Under the pieces are notes generated by a model. That model searched no databases, had not been told where the DNA came from, and was given only the letters and a program-made list of their open reading frames with translations. A stretch of 64,000 nucleotides of DNA from Cupriavidus sp. U2 (GTDB lineage Bacteria; Pseudomonadota; Gammaproteobacteria; Burkholderiales; Burkholderiaceae): positions 546,056-610,055 of the forward strand of contig NZ_RCOG02000012.1 of assembly GCF_009663685.2 (NCBI RefSeq), in the 5' to 3' direction. Positions 56,110 through 64,000 of the stretch are shown one piece after another (position 1 is the first letter of the stretch; the number at the start of each line of letters is the position of its first letter). A program made the position numbers and the translations under genes.

Positions 56110-57585
56110 ATGCAATCGTCCTCTAGCCTGGCCCCGGTGGCGCCAATCATTTTCCTGGCGGTCGCCATCGCGGCGATCAACTGGATCGACCTAGCGCGCG
56201 GCAAGGGCCGCACCAGCGTGGCATACCCGCTGGCACTGCTCACGACGCTGGTGCTGACCTTCTGGTTCGCACTGGACGCCGCGAACGGCGAGACGCACTA
56301 CGTGTTCGCCAACCTGGTGGTCGTGGATCCGATGGCCAACGTGCTGTCGGCGTTCTGCTCGCTGGGCATGTTCCTGACGCTGATCTACACGCGCACCTAC
56401 CTGAGCAACCGCGACATGTTCGCGGGCGAGTTCTACATGCTCGCGCTGTTCACGCTGGGCGGTCAGCTCGTGATGATTACCGGCAACAACTTCCTGACCC
56501 TGTATCTGGGCCTGGAACTGCTGTCGCTGTCGTCGTACGCCCTGGTGGCCCTGCGCCGCGACTCGCGCGTGACGTCGGAATCGGCCATCAAGTACTTCGT
56601 GCTGGGTGCACTGGCCTCGGGCTTCCTGCTCTATGGCATGTCGATGATGTACGGCGCCACCGGTTCGCTGAACCTGGGTGAAGTCTTCCGCGTGGTGGAG
56701 TCGGGTCGCGTCAACACGACGATGCTGGCCTTCGGCGTGGTGTTCATCGTCGCCGGTGTGTCGTTCAAGCTCGGTGCCGCACCGTTCCACATGTGGATTC
56801 CGGACATCTACCAGGGCTCGCCGACCGCGGTGACGCTGCTGATCGCCGCCGGCCCGAAGGTTGCCGCGTTCGCGCTGATCATGCGCCTGCTGGTCGAAGG
56901 CCTGCTGCCGCTGGCCGGCGACTGGCAGATGATGCTGGTGGTGCTGTCGGTCGTGTCGCTGCTGATCGGCAACCTGACCGCGATCGTGCAGACCAACCTG
57001 AAGCGGATGCTGGCGTACTCCACCATCTCGCACATGGGCTTCATCCTGCTGGGCATGCTGTCCGGCGTGGTGGCGAACAAGGCGGATGGCGCGGCCAATG
57101 CCTACAGCGCGTCGATGTTCTACTCGATCACCTACATGCTGACCACGCTCGGCACGTTCGGCCTGATCCTGATCCGGACGCGCAAGGGTTTCGAGGCCGA
57201 AACGCTGGACGACCTGAAGGGCATGTCGCGCCGTCATCCGTGGTTTGCGCTGCTGATGCTGGTGATGATGTTCTCTATGGCCGGCATCCCGCCGACCGTC
57301 GGCTTCTACGCCAAGCTGGCCGTGCTGTCGGCCGTGGTCAAGGCCGGCATGAGCTGGCTGGCCGTGGTGGCCGTGGTGTTCTCGCTGATCGGCGCGTTCT
57401 ACTACCTGCGCATCGTGAAGCTGATGTACTTCGACACGCCGGCTGGCGAAGAGCCGCTGGAAGCGTCGGTTGGCGTGCGCTCGGTCCTGAGCCTGAACGG
57501 CCTGGCCGTGATCCTGCTGGGCCTGTTCCCGGCTGCGCTGATGAACCTGTGCTACCAGGCCATCCGCGCCACGCTGGCTTCGTAA
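56110..57585 (+). CDS. nuoN: NADH-quinone oxidoreductase subunit N
   Basis: 491 aa. Third antiporter-like subunit: YLGLELLSLSSYALVALRRD, KYFVLGALASGFLLYGMSM, FKLGAAPFHMWIPDIYQGSP and AYSTISHMGFILLG. Last nuo gene; DUF2818 follows after 17 bp and is likely cotranscribed. Confidence 0.98.
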   Translation: MQSSSSLAPVAPIIFLAVAIAAINWIDLARGKGRTSVAYPLALLTTLVLTFWFALDAANGETHYVFANLVVVDPMANVLSAFCSLGMFLTLIYTRTYLSNRDMFAGEFYMLALFTLGGQLVMITGNNFLTLYLGLELLSLSSYALVALRRDSRVTSESAIKYFVLGALASGFLLYGMSMMYGATGSLNLGEVFRVVESGRVNTTMLAFGVVFIVAGVSFKLGAAPFHMWIPDIYQGSPTAVTLLIAAGPKVAAFALIMRLLVEGLLPLAGDWQMMLVVLSVVSLLIGNLTAIVQTNLKRMLAYSTISHMGFILLGMLSGVVANKADGAANAYSASMFYSITYMLTTLGTFGLILIRTRKGFEAETLDDLKGMSRRHPWFALLMLVMMFSMAGIPPTVGFYAKLAVLSAVVKAGMSWLAVVAVVFSLIGAFYYLRIVKLMYFDTPAGEEPLEASVGVRSVLSLNGLAVILLGLFPAALMNLCYQAIRATLAS

Positions 57586-57602
57586 CATAACAAGGTGACG
57601 AC

Positions 57603-57911
57603 ATGAGTTCCTCGGCGGGCGGTTGGTTTGTCATTTTGCTGGCACTGGTCTGTGCCAACCTGCCGTTCGTCAACCAGCGCCTGTTCGCGGCGGTGGGCCT
57701 GAAATGGGCCCGCAAGCCGCTGTGGCTGCGGGCCGTGGAGCTGTTCGTCTGGTATGTGGTGGCCGGTGTTGCCGGCTTTGCGGTGGAGGCGGGCCTTGGC
57801 AACGCATTCCCGCAGGGCTGGCAGTTCTACGCCATCACGGCCTGCATGATGCTGGTGTTTGCCTTCCCGGGCTTCACCTGGCAATACCTGGTCAAACATC
57901 GCACGGCCTGA
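57603..57911 (+). CDS. DUF2818 family membrane protein
   Basis: 102 aa with three hydrophobic helices (WFVILLALVCANLPFVNQRL, ELFVWYVVAGVAGFAVEAGL, YAITACMMLVFAFPGFTWQY). DUF2818 genes regularly follow nuoN in betaproteobacteria; a role in complex I assembly or stability is possible but unproven. It starts 17 bp after nuoN. Confidence 0.88.
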   Translation: MSSSAGGWFVILLALVCANLPFVNQRLFAAVGLKWARKPLWLRAVELFVWYVVAGVAGFAVEAGLGNAFPQGWQFYAITACMMLVFAFPGFTWQYLVKHRTA

Positions 57912-57951
57912 GGGCTTGCCTGCTCCGGTCCGTGCCATCTCCGGAGCGCGC

Positions 57952-58596
57952 ATGACCGACAAGACCCTCCCCGTTTCCTCCCAGTCGTCCGAAGTCTCGG
58001 ATGACCATCTCCGCGAGACGCCGGTCGCTTCGGCAACCATCCACCGCGGGAAATTCCTGACCCTCAAGCAAGACATCGTGCGCCTGCCCGACGGCAAGCA
58101 GGCCGGGCGCGAGTACGTGCTGCATCCGGGCGCCGTCATGATGATCCCGCTGTTCGACGATGGCACCGTGCTGATGGAGCGCCAATTCCGCTATCCGGTG
58201 GGCGAAGTCATGCTCGAATTCCCGGCCGGCAAGCTCGACCCGGAAGAGGGTGCGCTGGTGTGCAGCAAGCGCGAACTGCTGGAAGAAACCGGCTACACGG
58301 CAGCGCGCTGGGACTACCTGACGCGCATCCACCCCGTCATTTCCTATTCGACCGAATTCATCGACCTGTTCCTGGCCCGTGATCTGACGGCTGGCGAGTC
58401 GAAGCTCGACGACGGTGAATTCCTTGAGACCTTCGTCACACCTGTCGGACAGATCATTGACTGGGTGCGGCAAGGCCGCATTACCGACGTGAAGACGATC
58501 ATCGGCGCGTTCTGGCTCGAGAAAATTGTCTCGGGCACCTGGCAACCCGGCGAACAGGCCGAACCGCCGTTCCCGACCGCACGGGCGGCCGGCTAG
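57952..58596 (+). CDS. Nudix hydrolase, ADP-ribose pyrophosphatase type
   Basis: 214 aa from the ATG at 57952 (MTDKTLPVSSQSSEV). The Nudix box is complete: GKLDPEEGALVCSKRELLEE then TG, with the catalytic glutamates. The N-terminal beta-domain and the QFRYPVGEVMLEFPAGK stretch match NudF/ADPRase. It hydrolyses ADP-ribose to AMP and ribose 5-phosphate. The position after nuo may link it to NAD turnover, though this is only context. Confidence 0.9.
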   Translation: MTDKTLPVSSQSSEVSDDHLRETPVASATIHRGKFLTLKQDIVRLPDGKQAGREYVLHPGAVMMIPLFDDGTVLMERQFRYPVGEVMLEFPAGKLDPEEGALVCSKRELLEETGYTAARWDYLTRIHPVISYSTEFIDLFLARDLTAGESKLDDGEFLETFVTPVGQIIDWVRQGRITDVKTIIGAFWLEKIVSGTWQPGEQAEPPFPTARAAG

Positions 58597-58802
58597 AACG
58601 TCGCTTTGCTGCTAAGCTTGGCGAGGCGCGAATCACGGGTTTTCCCTTGATTTTTCAGGGCCCGGCGCCCAAATAGGCTGCCATCGGCGGGATTGTGTTT
58701 CCTACGCATCCTGCCAGGCAAAAACGGCTGCAAAAAAATTAGCACGACCGTTCACAAAATTTCGATTCACGGCTAACATTGCCCCGACGGGCTGGAAAGA
58801 TC

Positions 58803-59270
58803 ATGAAGGTGCTCGACCTGTGCTGTGCGCATGACCATCGTTTCGAGGGCTGGTTTGCCTCGGAGGAAGATGCGCAATCGCAGATTTCACGCGACCTCGT
58901 CCAATGCCCGGTCTGTGGCGACCATGCGGTCAGCCGCCTGCCCAGCGCGCCGCGCCTGAATCTGTCGGGTGCCACCGCGAAGCCGGCGCCGACGCAGGGC
59001 CGCGATGGCGAACCAGGCAAGGCCGAGGCCCGGCAGATGATGCAGGCGCTGCAGGCCCACTACCTGAAGGCCGTGCGGCAGGTGCTGGCGCAGACCGAGG
59101 ACGTGGGAGACCGCTTCGTGGAGGAAGCGCGGCGCATGCATTACGAGGAGGCGCCCGAACGCGGCATTCGCGGTTCGGCCACCGCCGAGGAAGTGCAGGC
59201 GCTGGCTGAAGAGGGCATCGACACCTTTCCGCTCATCGTGCCGGACGCATTGAAGCAGACGGCCCACTGA
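58803..59270 (+). CDS. DUF1178 family protein
   Basis: 155 aa from the ATG at 58803 (MKVLDLCCAHDHRFEGWF). Family features: an N-terminal zinc-ribbon-like start with CCAHDH and CPVCGDHAV, a variable middle, and a C-terminal helical part with DRFVEEARRMHYEEAPERGI. Function unknown. The 206-bp gap upstream contains no gene that I can support. Confidence 0.85.
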   Translation: MKVLDLCCAHDHRFEGWFASEEDAQSQISRDLVQCPVCGDHAVSRLPSAPRLNLSGATAKPAPTQGRDGEPGKAEARQMMQALQAHYLKAVRQVLAQTEDVGDRFVEEARRMHYEEAPERGIRGSATAEEVQALAEEGIDTFPLIVPDALKQTAH

Positions 59271-59360
59271 ACAAGCATCCTGTGCCCGGTTTTACCAGCG
59301 CAGCGATGCGCAGGTAAAACAATCGGCCGGCGCCCGCCGGCACCACCTATGGAGACGGGC

Positions 59361-60563
<1,203 letters not shown>

Positions 60564-60576
60564 GGAGACACGCGAC

Positions 60577-61695
60577 ATGAACTTCAATCTCAGCGACGAA
60601 CAGAAGCAGCTGGCCGACGCGATTCGCCGTTTTGTCGAGAAGAGCTACGACTTCGAATCGCGCAAGAAGAACATCAAGACCGAGGCAGGCTACGGCGAGC
60701 AGGCCTGGGGCGCCCTGGTGGAGCTGGGCCTGACCGCGCTGCCGGTGCCGGAAGCGCAGGGCGGTTTCTCGGGTACGGCCGTCGACATGATGGTGGTGCA
60801 GGAGCAGCTGGGCCGTGGCCTGATCGTGGAGCCGTACTTCGCCACCGTGGTGGCCGCGCACGCACTGAAGCTGGCCGGCGGCCAGGAAGCGGTACTGGAG
60901 CAGGTGGCCGGCGGCGAGGTGAAGCTGGCCACGGCGTTCAACGAGCCCCAGGCGCGCTACGAACTGAACAACGTGACGGTGACGGCCAAGGGCGGCAAGC
61001 TCAACGGTCGCAAGGTGGTGGCGATCCACGGTGCGCAGGCTGACAAGCTGGTGGTGTCGGCCCGTACCGGCGGTGCCCAGTCCGATCGTGACGGCATCTC
61101 CCTGTTCCTGGTCGATACGAACGGGGCTGGCGTCAGCGTCAAGGACTACCGCACAATCGACAACCTGCGCGCGGCCGACGTGACGTTTGCCGATGCGCCG
61201 GCCACGCTGCTCGGTGCCGAAGGCAAGGGCTTTGACGTGCTGGAGGCGACGGCCGACTACGCCGCCGTGCTGCTGTGCGCCGAGGCCGTTGGCGTGATGG
61301 ACACGCTGAACGCCGCCACGCTCGAATACGCCAAGACGCGCCAGCAGTTCGGCGTGCCGATCGCGCGCTTCCAGGCGCTGCAGCACCGCATGGTGGAAAT
61401 GTTCATCCATGCCGAGCAGTCGCGTTCGATCACGCTGCTGGCTGCCGCCCGCTTCGAGGAATCGTCGCCGGAAGAACGCCGCCGCTACGTGTCGGCTGCC
61501 AAGGCACGGGTGGGCCAGGCGGCGCGCTCGGTCGGTCAGGAAGCCGTGCAGATCCACGGCGGCATGGGCGTGACCGACGAACTGCCGGCCGCGCACATGT
61601 TCAAGCGGCTGACCATGATCAACACGACGTTTGGCGACGTGGACCATCACCTGGGCCGCTTCGCAAGCCAGCCGGGCTTCCAGGAAGCCGCCTGA
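60577..61695 (+). CDS. Acyl-CoA dehydrogenase, PimD-like small partner
   Basis: 372 aa. Divergent ACAD fold: FVEKSYDFESRKKN, EYAKTRQQFGVPIARFQALQHR and QIHGGMGVTDELPAAHMFKR. Lacks the usual YGGTNEIQ end, replaced by FGDVDHHLGRFA. Two non-identical, adjacent ACADs of this kind form heteromers in known cases. A terminator follows. Confidence 0.87.
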   Translation: MNFNLSDEQKQLADAIRRFVEKSYDFESRKKNIKTEAGYGEQAWGALVELGLTALPVPEAQGGFSGTAVDMMVVQEQLGRGLIVEPYFATVVAAHALKLAGGQEAVLEQVAGGEVKLATAFNEPQARYELNNVTVTAKGGKLNGRKVVAIHGAQADKLVVSARTGGAQSDRDGISLFLVDTNGAGVSVKDYRTIDNLRAADVTFADAPATLLGAEGKGFDVLEATADYAAVLLCAEAVGVMDTLNAATLEYAKTRQQFGVPIARFQALQHRMVEMFIHAEQSRSITLLAAARFEESSPEERRRYVSAAKARVGQAARSVGQEAVQIHGGMGVTDELPAAHMFKRLTMINTTFGDVDHHLGRFASQPGFQEAA

Positions 61696-61712
61696 CCGTA
61701 GTGTTTGACCTG

Positions 61713-61744
61713 AACCGCGCCGGCGACCCCGAGCGCGGTTTTTT
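61713..61744 (+). terminator. Intrinsic terminator after the acyl-CoA dehydrogenase pair
   Basis: AACCGCGC and GCGCGGTT (8-bp stem) followed by TTTTTT. Confidence 0.85.
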
Positions 61745-61759
61745 GCTTTGGAGCCCACG

Positions 61760-62212
61760 ATGTCCAACAAGATGTACTTCGAAGACTATGTCGTCGGCAG
61801 CGAGATTCCGCTTGGCAGCTACCACGTTACCGAGGAGGAGATCCTCACGTTTGCGCGCCAGTACGATCCCCAGCCGTTCCACATCGACAAGGCCGCGGCG
61901 GAAAGCAGCATTTACGGTGGCCTGATTTCAAGCGGCTGGATGACCTGCGGCATCATGATGCGGCTGCTGGTACAGTCGATGGGCGACCGCTCCACCAGCA
62001 TGGGTTCGCCCGGCGTGGACGAGGTGCGCTGGATCAAGCCGGTCTATGCTGGCGACACGCTGACCGCCGTGCTGAAGATCCTGGAGAAGCGCCCGTCCAG
62101 CACGAAGCCCGACCGCGGCGTGGTGATGACGCAGTGGGTTGGCACCAACCAGAAGGGCGAGGTGGTGTGTACGGTCAAGGGCATGGGCATGTACAAGCGC
62201 CGCCCGGCCTGA
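61760..62212 (+). CDS. MaoC family dehydratase
   Basis: 150 aa from the ATG at 61760 (MSNKMYFEDYVVGSEIPLG). Single hot-dog fold with the hydratase-2 elements: FARQYDPQPFHIDKAAAESS (Asp-His catalytic pair) and GLISSGWMTCGI. It would hydrate enoyl-CoA made by acyl-CoA dehydrogenases such as the pair upstream. The second MaoC gene lies 135 bp downstream, after a tandem repeat. Confidence 0.88.
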   Translation: MSNKMYFEDYVVGSEIPLGSYHVTEEEILTFARQYDPQPFHIDKAAAESSIYGGLISSGWMTCGIMMRLLVQSMGDRSTSMGSPGVDEVRWIKPVYAGDTLTAVLKILEKRPSSTKPDRGVVMTQWVGTNQKGEVVCTVKGMGMYKRRPA

Positions 62213-62251
62213 GGCCGGTGCGAGCGCGGCAGGAAGCCATTCAGCCGGGCA

Positions 62252-62331
62252 ACGAGACGACAAGACGACAAGACGACAAGACGACAAGACGACAAGACGA
62301 CAAGACGACAAGACGACAAGACGACGAGACA
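62252..62331. repeat. Octanucleotide tandem repeat (ACAAGACG)n
   Basis: Eight perfect copies of ACAAGACG (62260-62323) flanked by degenerate copies ACGAGACG and ACGAGACA. The block ends just before the AGGAGAC ribosome site and the ATG at 62348 of the second maoC gene. It is not in a protein-coding frame on the plus strand. The 8-bp unit would be open to slippage during replication. Confidence 0.95.
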
Positions 62332-62347
62332 ATAGGAGACAAGTCAT

Positions 62348-62821
62348 ATGCGCACCATTGCATCGCTGGAAGAGCTGGAGTCCCTCCAGGGCCAGGAAGT
62401 GGCCGTCAGCGACTGGTCCGAAATCACGCAGCAGCAGGTAAACCTGTTTGCCGAGGCGACGGGCGATCATCAGTGGATCCACGTCGATGTCGAGCGCGCC
62501 AAGCGGGAGTCGCCATTCGGCGCCCCGGTGGCGCATGGTTTCCTGACGTTGTCGCTGCTGCCGCAGTTCATGCAGAACGCCATCCACATGGAAGGCGTCA
62601 AGATGGGCGTCAACTACGGGCTGAACCGGGTGAGGTTCACCTCGCCGGTGCCGGTCGGCAGCAAGCTGCGCGCGCGCGTGAAGCTGCTCAAGGTCGAGCG
62701 GCTCGATCCGTTGCCAAACGGCCTGCTCGGCGCTCAGTCGACCTGGGAAGTCACCATCGAACGCGAGGGCAGCGATCGCCCCGTCTGCGTGGCGGAATCG
62801 ATCAGCCGGCGCTACTCCTAG
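62348..62821 (+). CDS. MaoC family dehydratase (PhaJ/NodN-like)
   Basis: 157 aa. Starts MRTIASLEELESLQGQ with AGGAGACAAGTCAT upstream of the ATG. Hydratase motif FAEATGDHQWIHVDVERAKR (catalytic Asp and His) and GAPVAHGFLTLSLLPQF. A typical short (R)-enoyl-CoA hydratase. It is distinct from the upstream maoC in sequence, so not a recent duplicate. The tandem repeat lies in its 5' leader. Confidence 0.9.
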   Translation: MRTIASLEELESLQGQEVAVSDWSEITQQQVNLFAEATGDHQWIHVDVERAKRESPFGAPVAHGFLTLSLLPQFMQNAIHMEGVKMGVNYGLNRVRFTSPVPVGSKLRARVKLLKVERLDPLPNGLLGAQSTWEVTIEREGSDRPVCVAESISRRYS

Positions 62822-62843
62822 CCGTTGCAGGGTGCAGCGGAGC

Positions 62844-62874
62844 GGGGCCGCTAGAACGCGGCCCCTTTCTTTTG
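62844..62874 (+). terminator. Intrinsic terminator after the second maoC
   Basis: GGGGCCGC and GCGGCCCC (8-bp stem, six-base loop) followed by TTTCTTTTG. Confidence 0.85.
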
Positions 62875-62980
62875 TCCAGAAGAATCGCATGACAAATACG
62901 TTCACAACGTGATCTGTTTCCTTTGCGCGACATCAAGAACATTGTCCGGTTAAAAGAACAGTGTTTCCGTTGTGTTTGGG

Positions 62981-63010
62981 TTTACCCGCAATGTTGCGTT
63001 GCGGTACATT
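62981..63010 (+). promoter_or_regulatory. Candidate cyoA promoter
   Basis: TTTACC and TACATT with an 18-base spacer. Confidence 0.4.
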
Positions 63011-63411
63011 CGCGCCCAACGATGTTTTAAGTAATGCGATATCCGCTCGGAGACCGTGCTCGCTGCGCTGGCGGGTCGGTCAAAAGCAGGCGGAAATCGC
63101 GTGAGCATCGTGACACAACGCTTGTCCCGGTGGCTGCTCCGAACCGGGAACGATCGCAGTTCAGGCAGTCGGTTACCTCAGCGCACGCTTCCGCCCCCGG
63201 CGTTTCGCGCACGCAGTCGTCAGTTGCTGTCCAGCCGCGCTCACGGCGTTGCCCGGCCGCATGGTCCGCCGGTGCTTGCTCGCCCCATCAACGCTTGCGC
63301 CAGCTTTGGACACGTCCCCGGTTTTTCCCAGCCCAGCCAGCCCGTTGCCTCGTGCAGCAGGCGGCAGTGCCTCGCTTGTGCACAGGCGTGGCGCAACCAG
63401 ACCGTCGTGAC

Positions 63412-64000
63412 ATGAACACATCAACAATGCCGCGCCTGATGCGGTACCTGCCTTGCCTTGGCCTGCTCCTGCTGGCCGGCTGCGACTACGCGCTGATGAA
63501 CCCGAAGGGGCAAGTCGGCGTCGACATCAAGGGCATCATCCTGATCGCCACCTGGCTGATGCTGCTGGTCGTGGTGCCGGTGATCATCCTGACGATCGTG
63601 TTCGCGTGGAAGTACCGCGCCAGCAACACGTCGGCCACCTACGATCCGGACTGGTCGCACTCGACCAAGATCGAAGTCGTGGTCTGGCTGATTCCCTGCC
63701 TGATCATCATCGCGCTGGGCATCATCACCTGGAAGTCGTCGCACGATCTCGATCCCTACAAGCCGCTGGAGTCGAACGTCAAGCCGGTGCAGGTCGAAGC
63801 CGTGGCGATGAACTGGAAATGGCTGTTCATCTATCCGGAACTGAAGATCGCGACGGTCAACCAGCTGGCGCTGCCGGTGAACACGCCGGTGAACTTCAAG
63901 ATCACGTCGGATTCGATCATGAATTCGTTCTTCATCCCCCAGCTGGGCAGCCAGGTGTACGCCATGGCCGGGATGGAGACCAAGCTGCACCTCATCGCCA
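63412..64000 (+). CDS. cyoA: Cytochrome o ubiquinol oxidase subunit II, N-terminal part
   Basis: Runs off the window end; 196 codons are seen. Starts [17 protein letters not shown] with a lipoprotein signal ending LLLAGC. Two membrane helices ([20 protein letters not shown] and [20 protein letters not shown]) precede the cupredoxin domain ([29 protein letters not shown]). The lack of copper-A ligands cannot be checked in full, but [10 protein letters not shown] and [20 protein letters not shown] are the CyoA forms rather than those of cytochrome c oxidase. Terminal oxidase of the inner membrane, reducing O2 with ubiquinol. Confidence 0.92.
   Translation, partial: MNTSTMPRLMRYLPCLGLLLLAGCDYALMNPKGQVGVDIKGIILIATWLMLLVVVPVIILTIVFAWKYRASNTSATYDPDWSHSTKIEVVVWLIPCLIIIALGIITWKSSHDLDPYKPLESNVKPVQVEAVAMNWKWLFIYPELKIATVNQLALPVNTPVNFKITSDSIMNSFFIPQLGSQVYAMAGMETKLHLIA

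Larger units (their letters stand above)
62822..63411. promoter_or_regulatory. Long upstream region of cyoA
   Basis: 590 bp with no gene that I accept. The first part contains the maoC terminator; 62880-63020 is AT-richer with a candidate promoter (62981-63010). The second part, 63030-63411, is GC-rich and would be a leader of about 390 bases. I see no known riboswitch. An open frame at 63056-63415 is Arg/Ser/Pro rich without features and I do not call it a gene. Confidence 0.5.

Noticed and set aside
52302..56243. Very long minus-strand open frame (over 1300 codons) opposite nuoK-nuoN
   Set aside because: It is an antisense shadow of membrane protein genes: His/Gln/Arg/Asp-rich, with no domain, and the plus-strand frames are unmistakable nuo genes.
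62044..62319. Minus-strand frame with repeated LSSCRLVV units
   Set aside because: The repeat arises from translating the octanucleotide tandem repeat; there is no ribosome site or family resemblance, and it overlaps two real maoC regions.
62260..62323. Tandem repeat considered as a CRISPR array
   Set aside because: The unit is 8 bp, contiguous and identical, with no spacers; no cas genes are present.
63056..63415. 119-codon open frame that overlaps the cyoA start by four bases
   Set aside because: Composition is Arg/Ser/Pro/Ala rich without any domain, signal or conserved motif, the start is a GTG without ribosome site, and long chance frames are common at this GC content. The stop overlapping cyoA is probably accidental.

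Overview
The window is GC-rich, tightly packed chromosomal DNA with long operons and short gaps. The gene orders ilvB-ilvH-ilvC-psd-pssA-leuA, rpsO-pnp, tpiA-secG-tRNA-Leu-nuoA..N followed by a DUF2818 gene, and the protein sequences themselves, point to a betaproteobacterium of the family Burkholderiaceae, most likely Cupriavidus or a close Ralstonia relative. This is inferred from gene order and protein recognition; no search was run. No phage, insertion sequence, CRISPR array or foreign island is visible.

Layout. (1) 1-14.3 kb, purine salvage and breakdown: the start of an NCS2 xanthine/uracil-type permease, a GntR/FCD regulator, hydroxyisourate hydrolase, membrane urate hydroxylase PuuD, then (minus strand) the operon xdhA-xdhB-xdhC-adenine deaminase-guanine deaminase with a divergent LysR regulator. 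Together they take adenine and guanine through hypoxanthine/xanthine to urate and on to hydroxyisourate and its hydrolysis product. A manganese exporter gene under a yybP-ykoY riboswitch and a fatty acid desaturase lie inside this region. (2) 14.4-26.5 kb, housekeeping and envelope genes: DUF4126, an orphan FtsX-type ABC permease, truncated haemoglobin, DUF924, TetR, LOG-family protein; then on the minus strand DgkA, a GT4 glycosyltransferase, an LpxH-like phosphoesterase, a lipase-like hydrolase, an RDD protein, and an ECF sigma factor with two small partner genes. (3) 26.8-34.5 kb, branched-chain amino acid and phospholipid synthesis: ilvBHC, psd, pssA, a BON-LysM protein and leuA. leuA is preceded by a 26-codon leader ORF with three CTA leucine codons and an intrinsic terminator, a clear attenuator. 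(4) 34.6-42.4 kb: a lipoprotein, a solute-binding protein, rpsO, pnp, a quinone reductase, tpiA, secG and tRNA-Leu(GAG). (5) 42.5-57.6 kb: the complete 14-gene nuoA-N operon for respiratory complex I, with two structured spacers (nuoD/nuoE and nuoI/nuoJ). (6) 57.6-64 kb: DUF2818, a Nudix hydrolase, DUF1178, paired acyl-CoA dehydrogenases, two MaoC hydratases separated by an octanucleotide tandem repeat, and the start of cyoA (cytochrome o ubiquinol oxidase subunit II), cut by the window end.

The most notable regulatory features are the leuA attenuator with a probably leaderless leader ORF, a set of TTGTC-GACAA palindromes around and inside the hydroxyisourate hydrolase gene, the Mn2+ riboswitch, the RNase III-type hairpin before pnp, and the tandem repeat just before a ribosome binding site. 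No wholly new multi-gene system is evident; the interest is mostly in cis-regulation.
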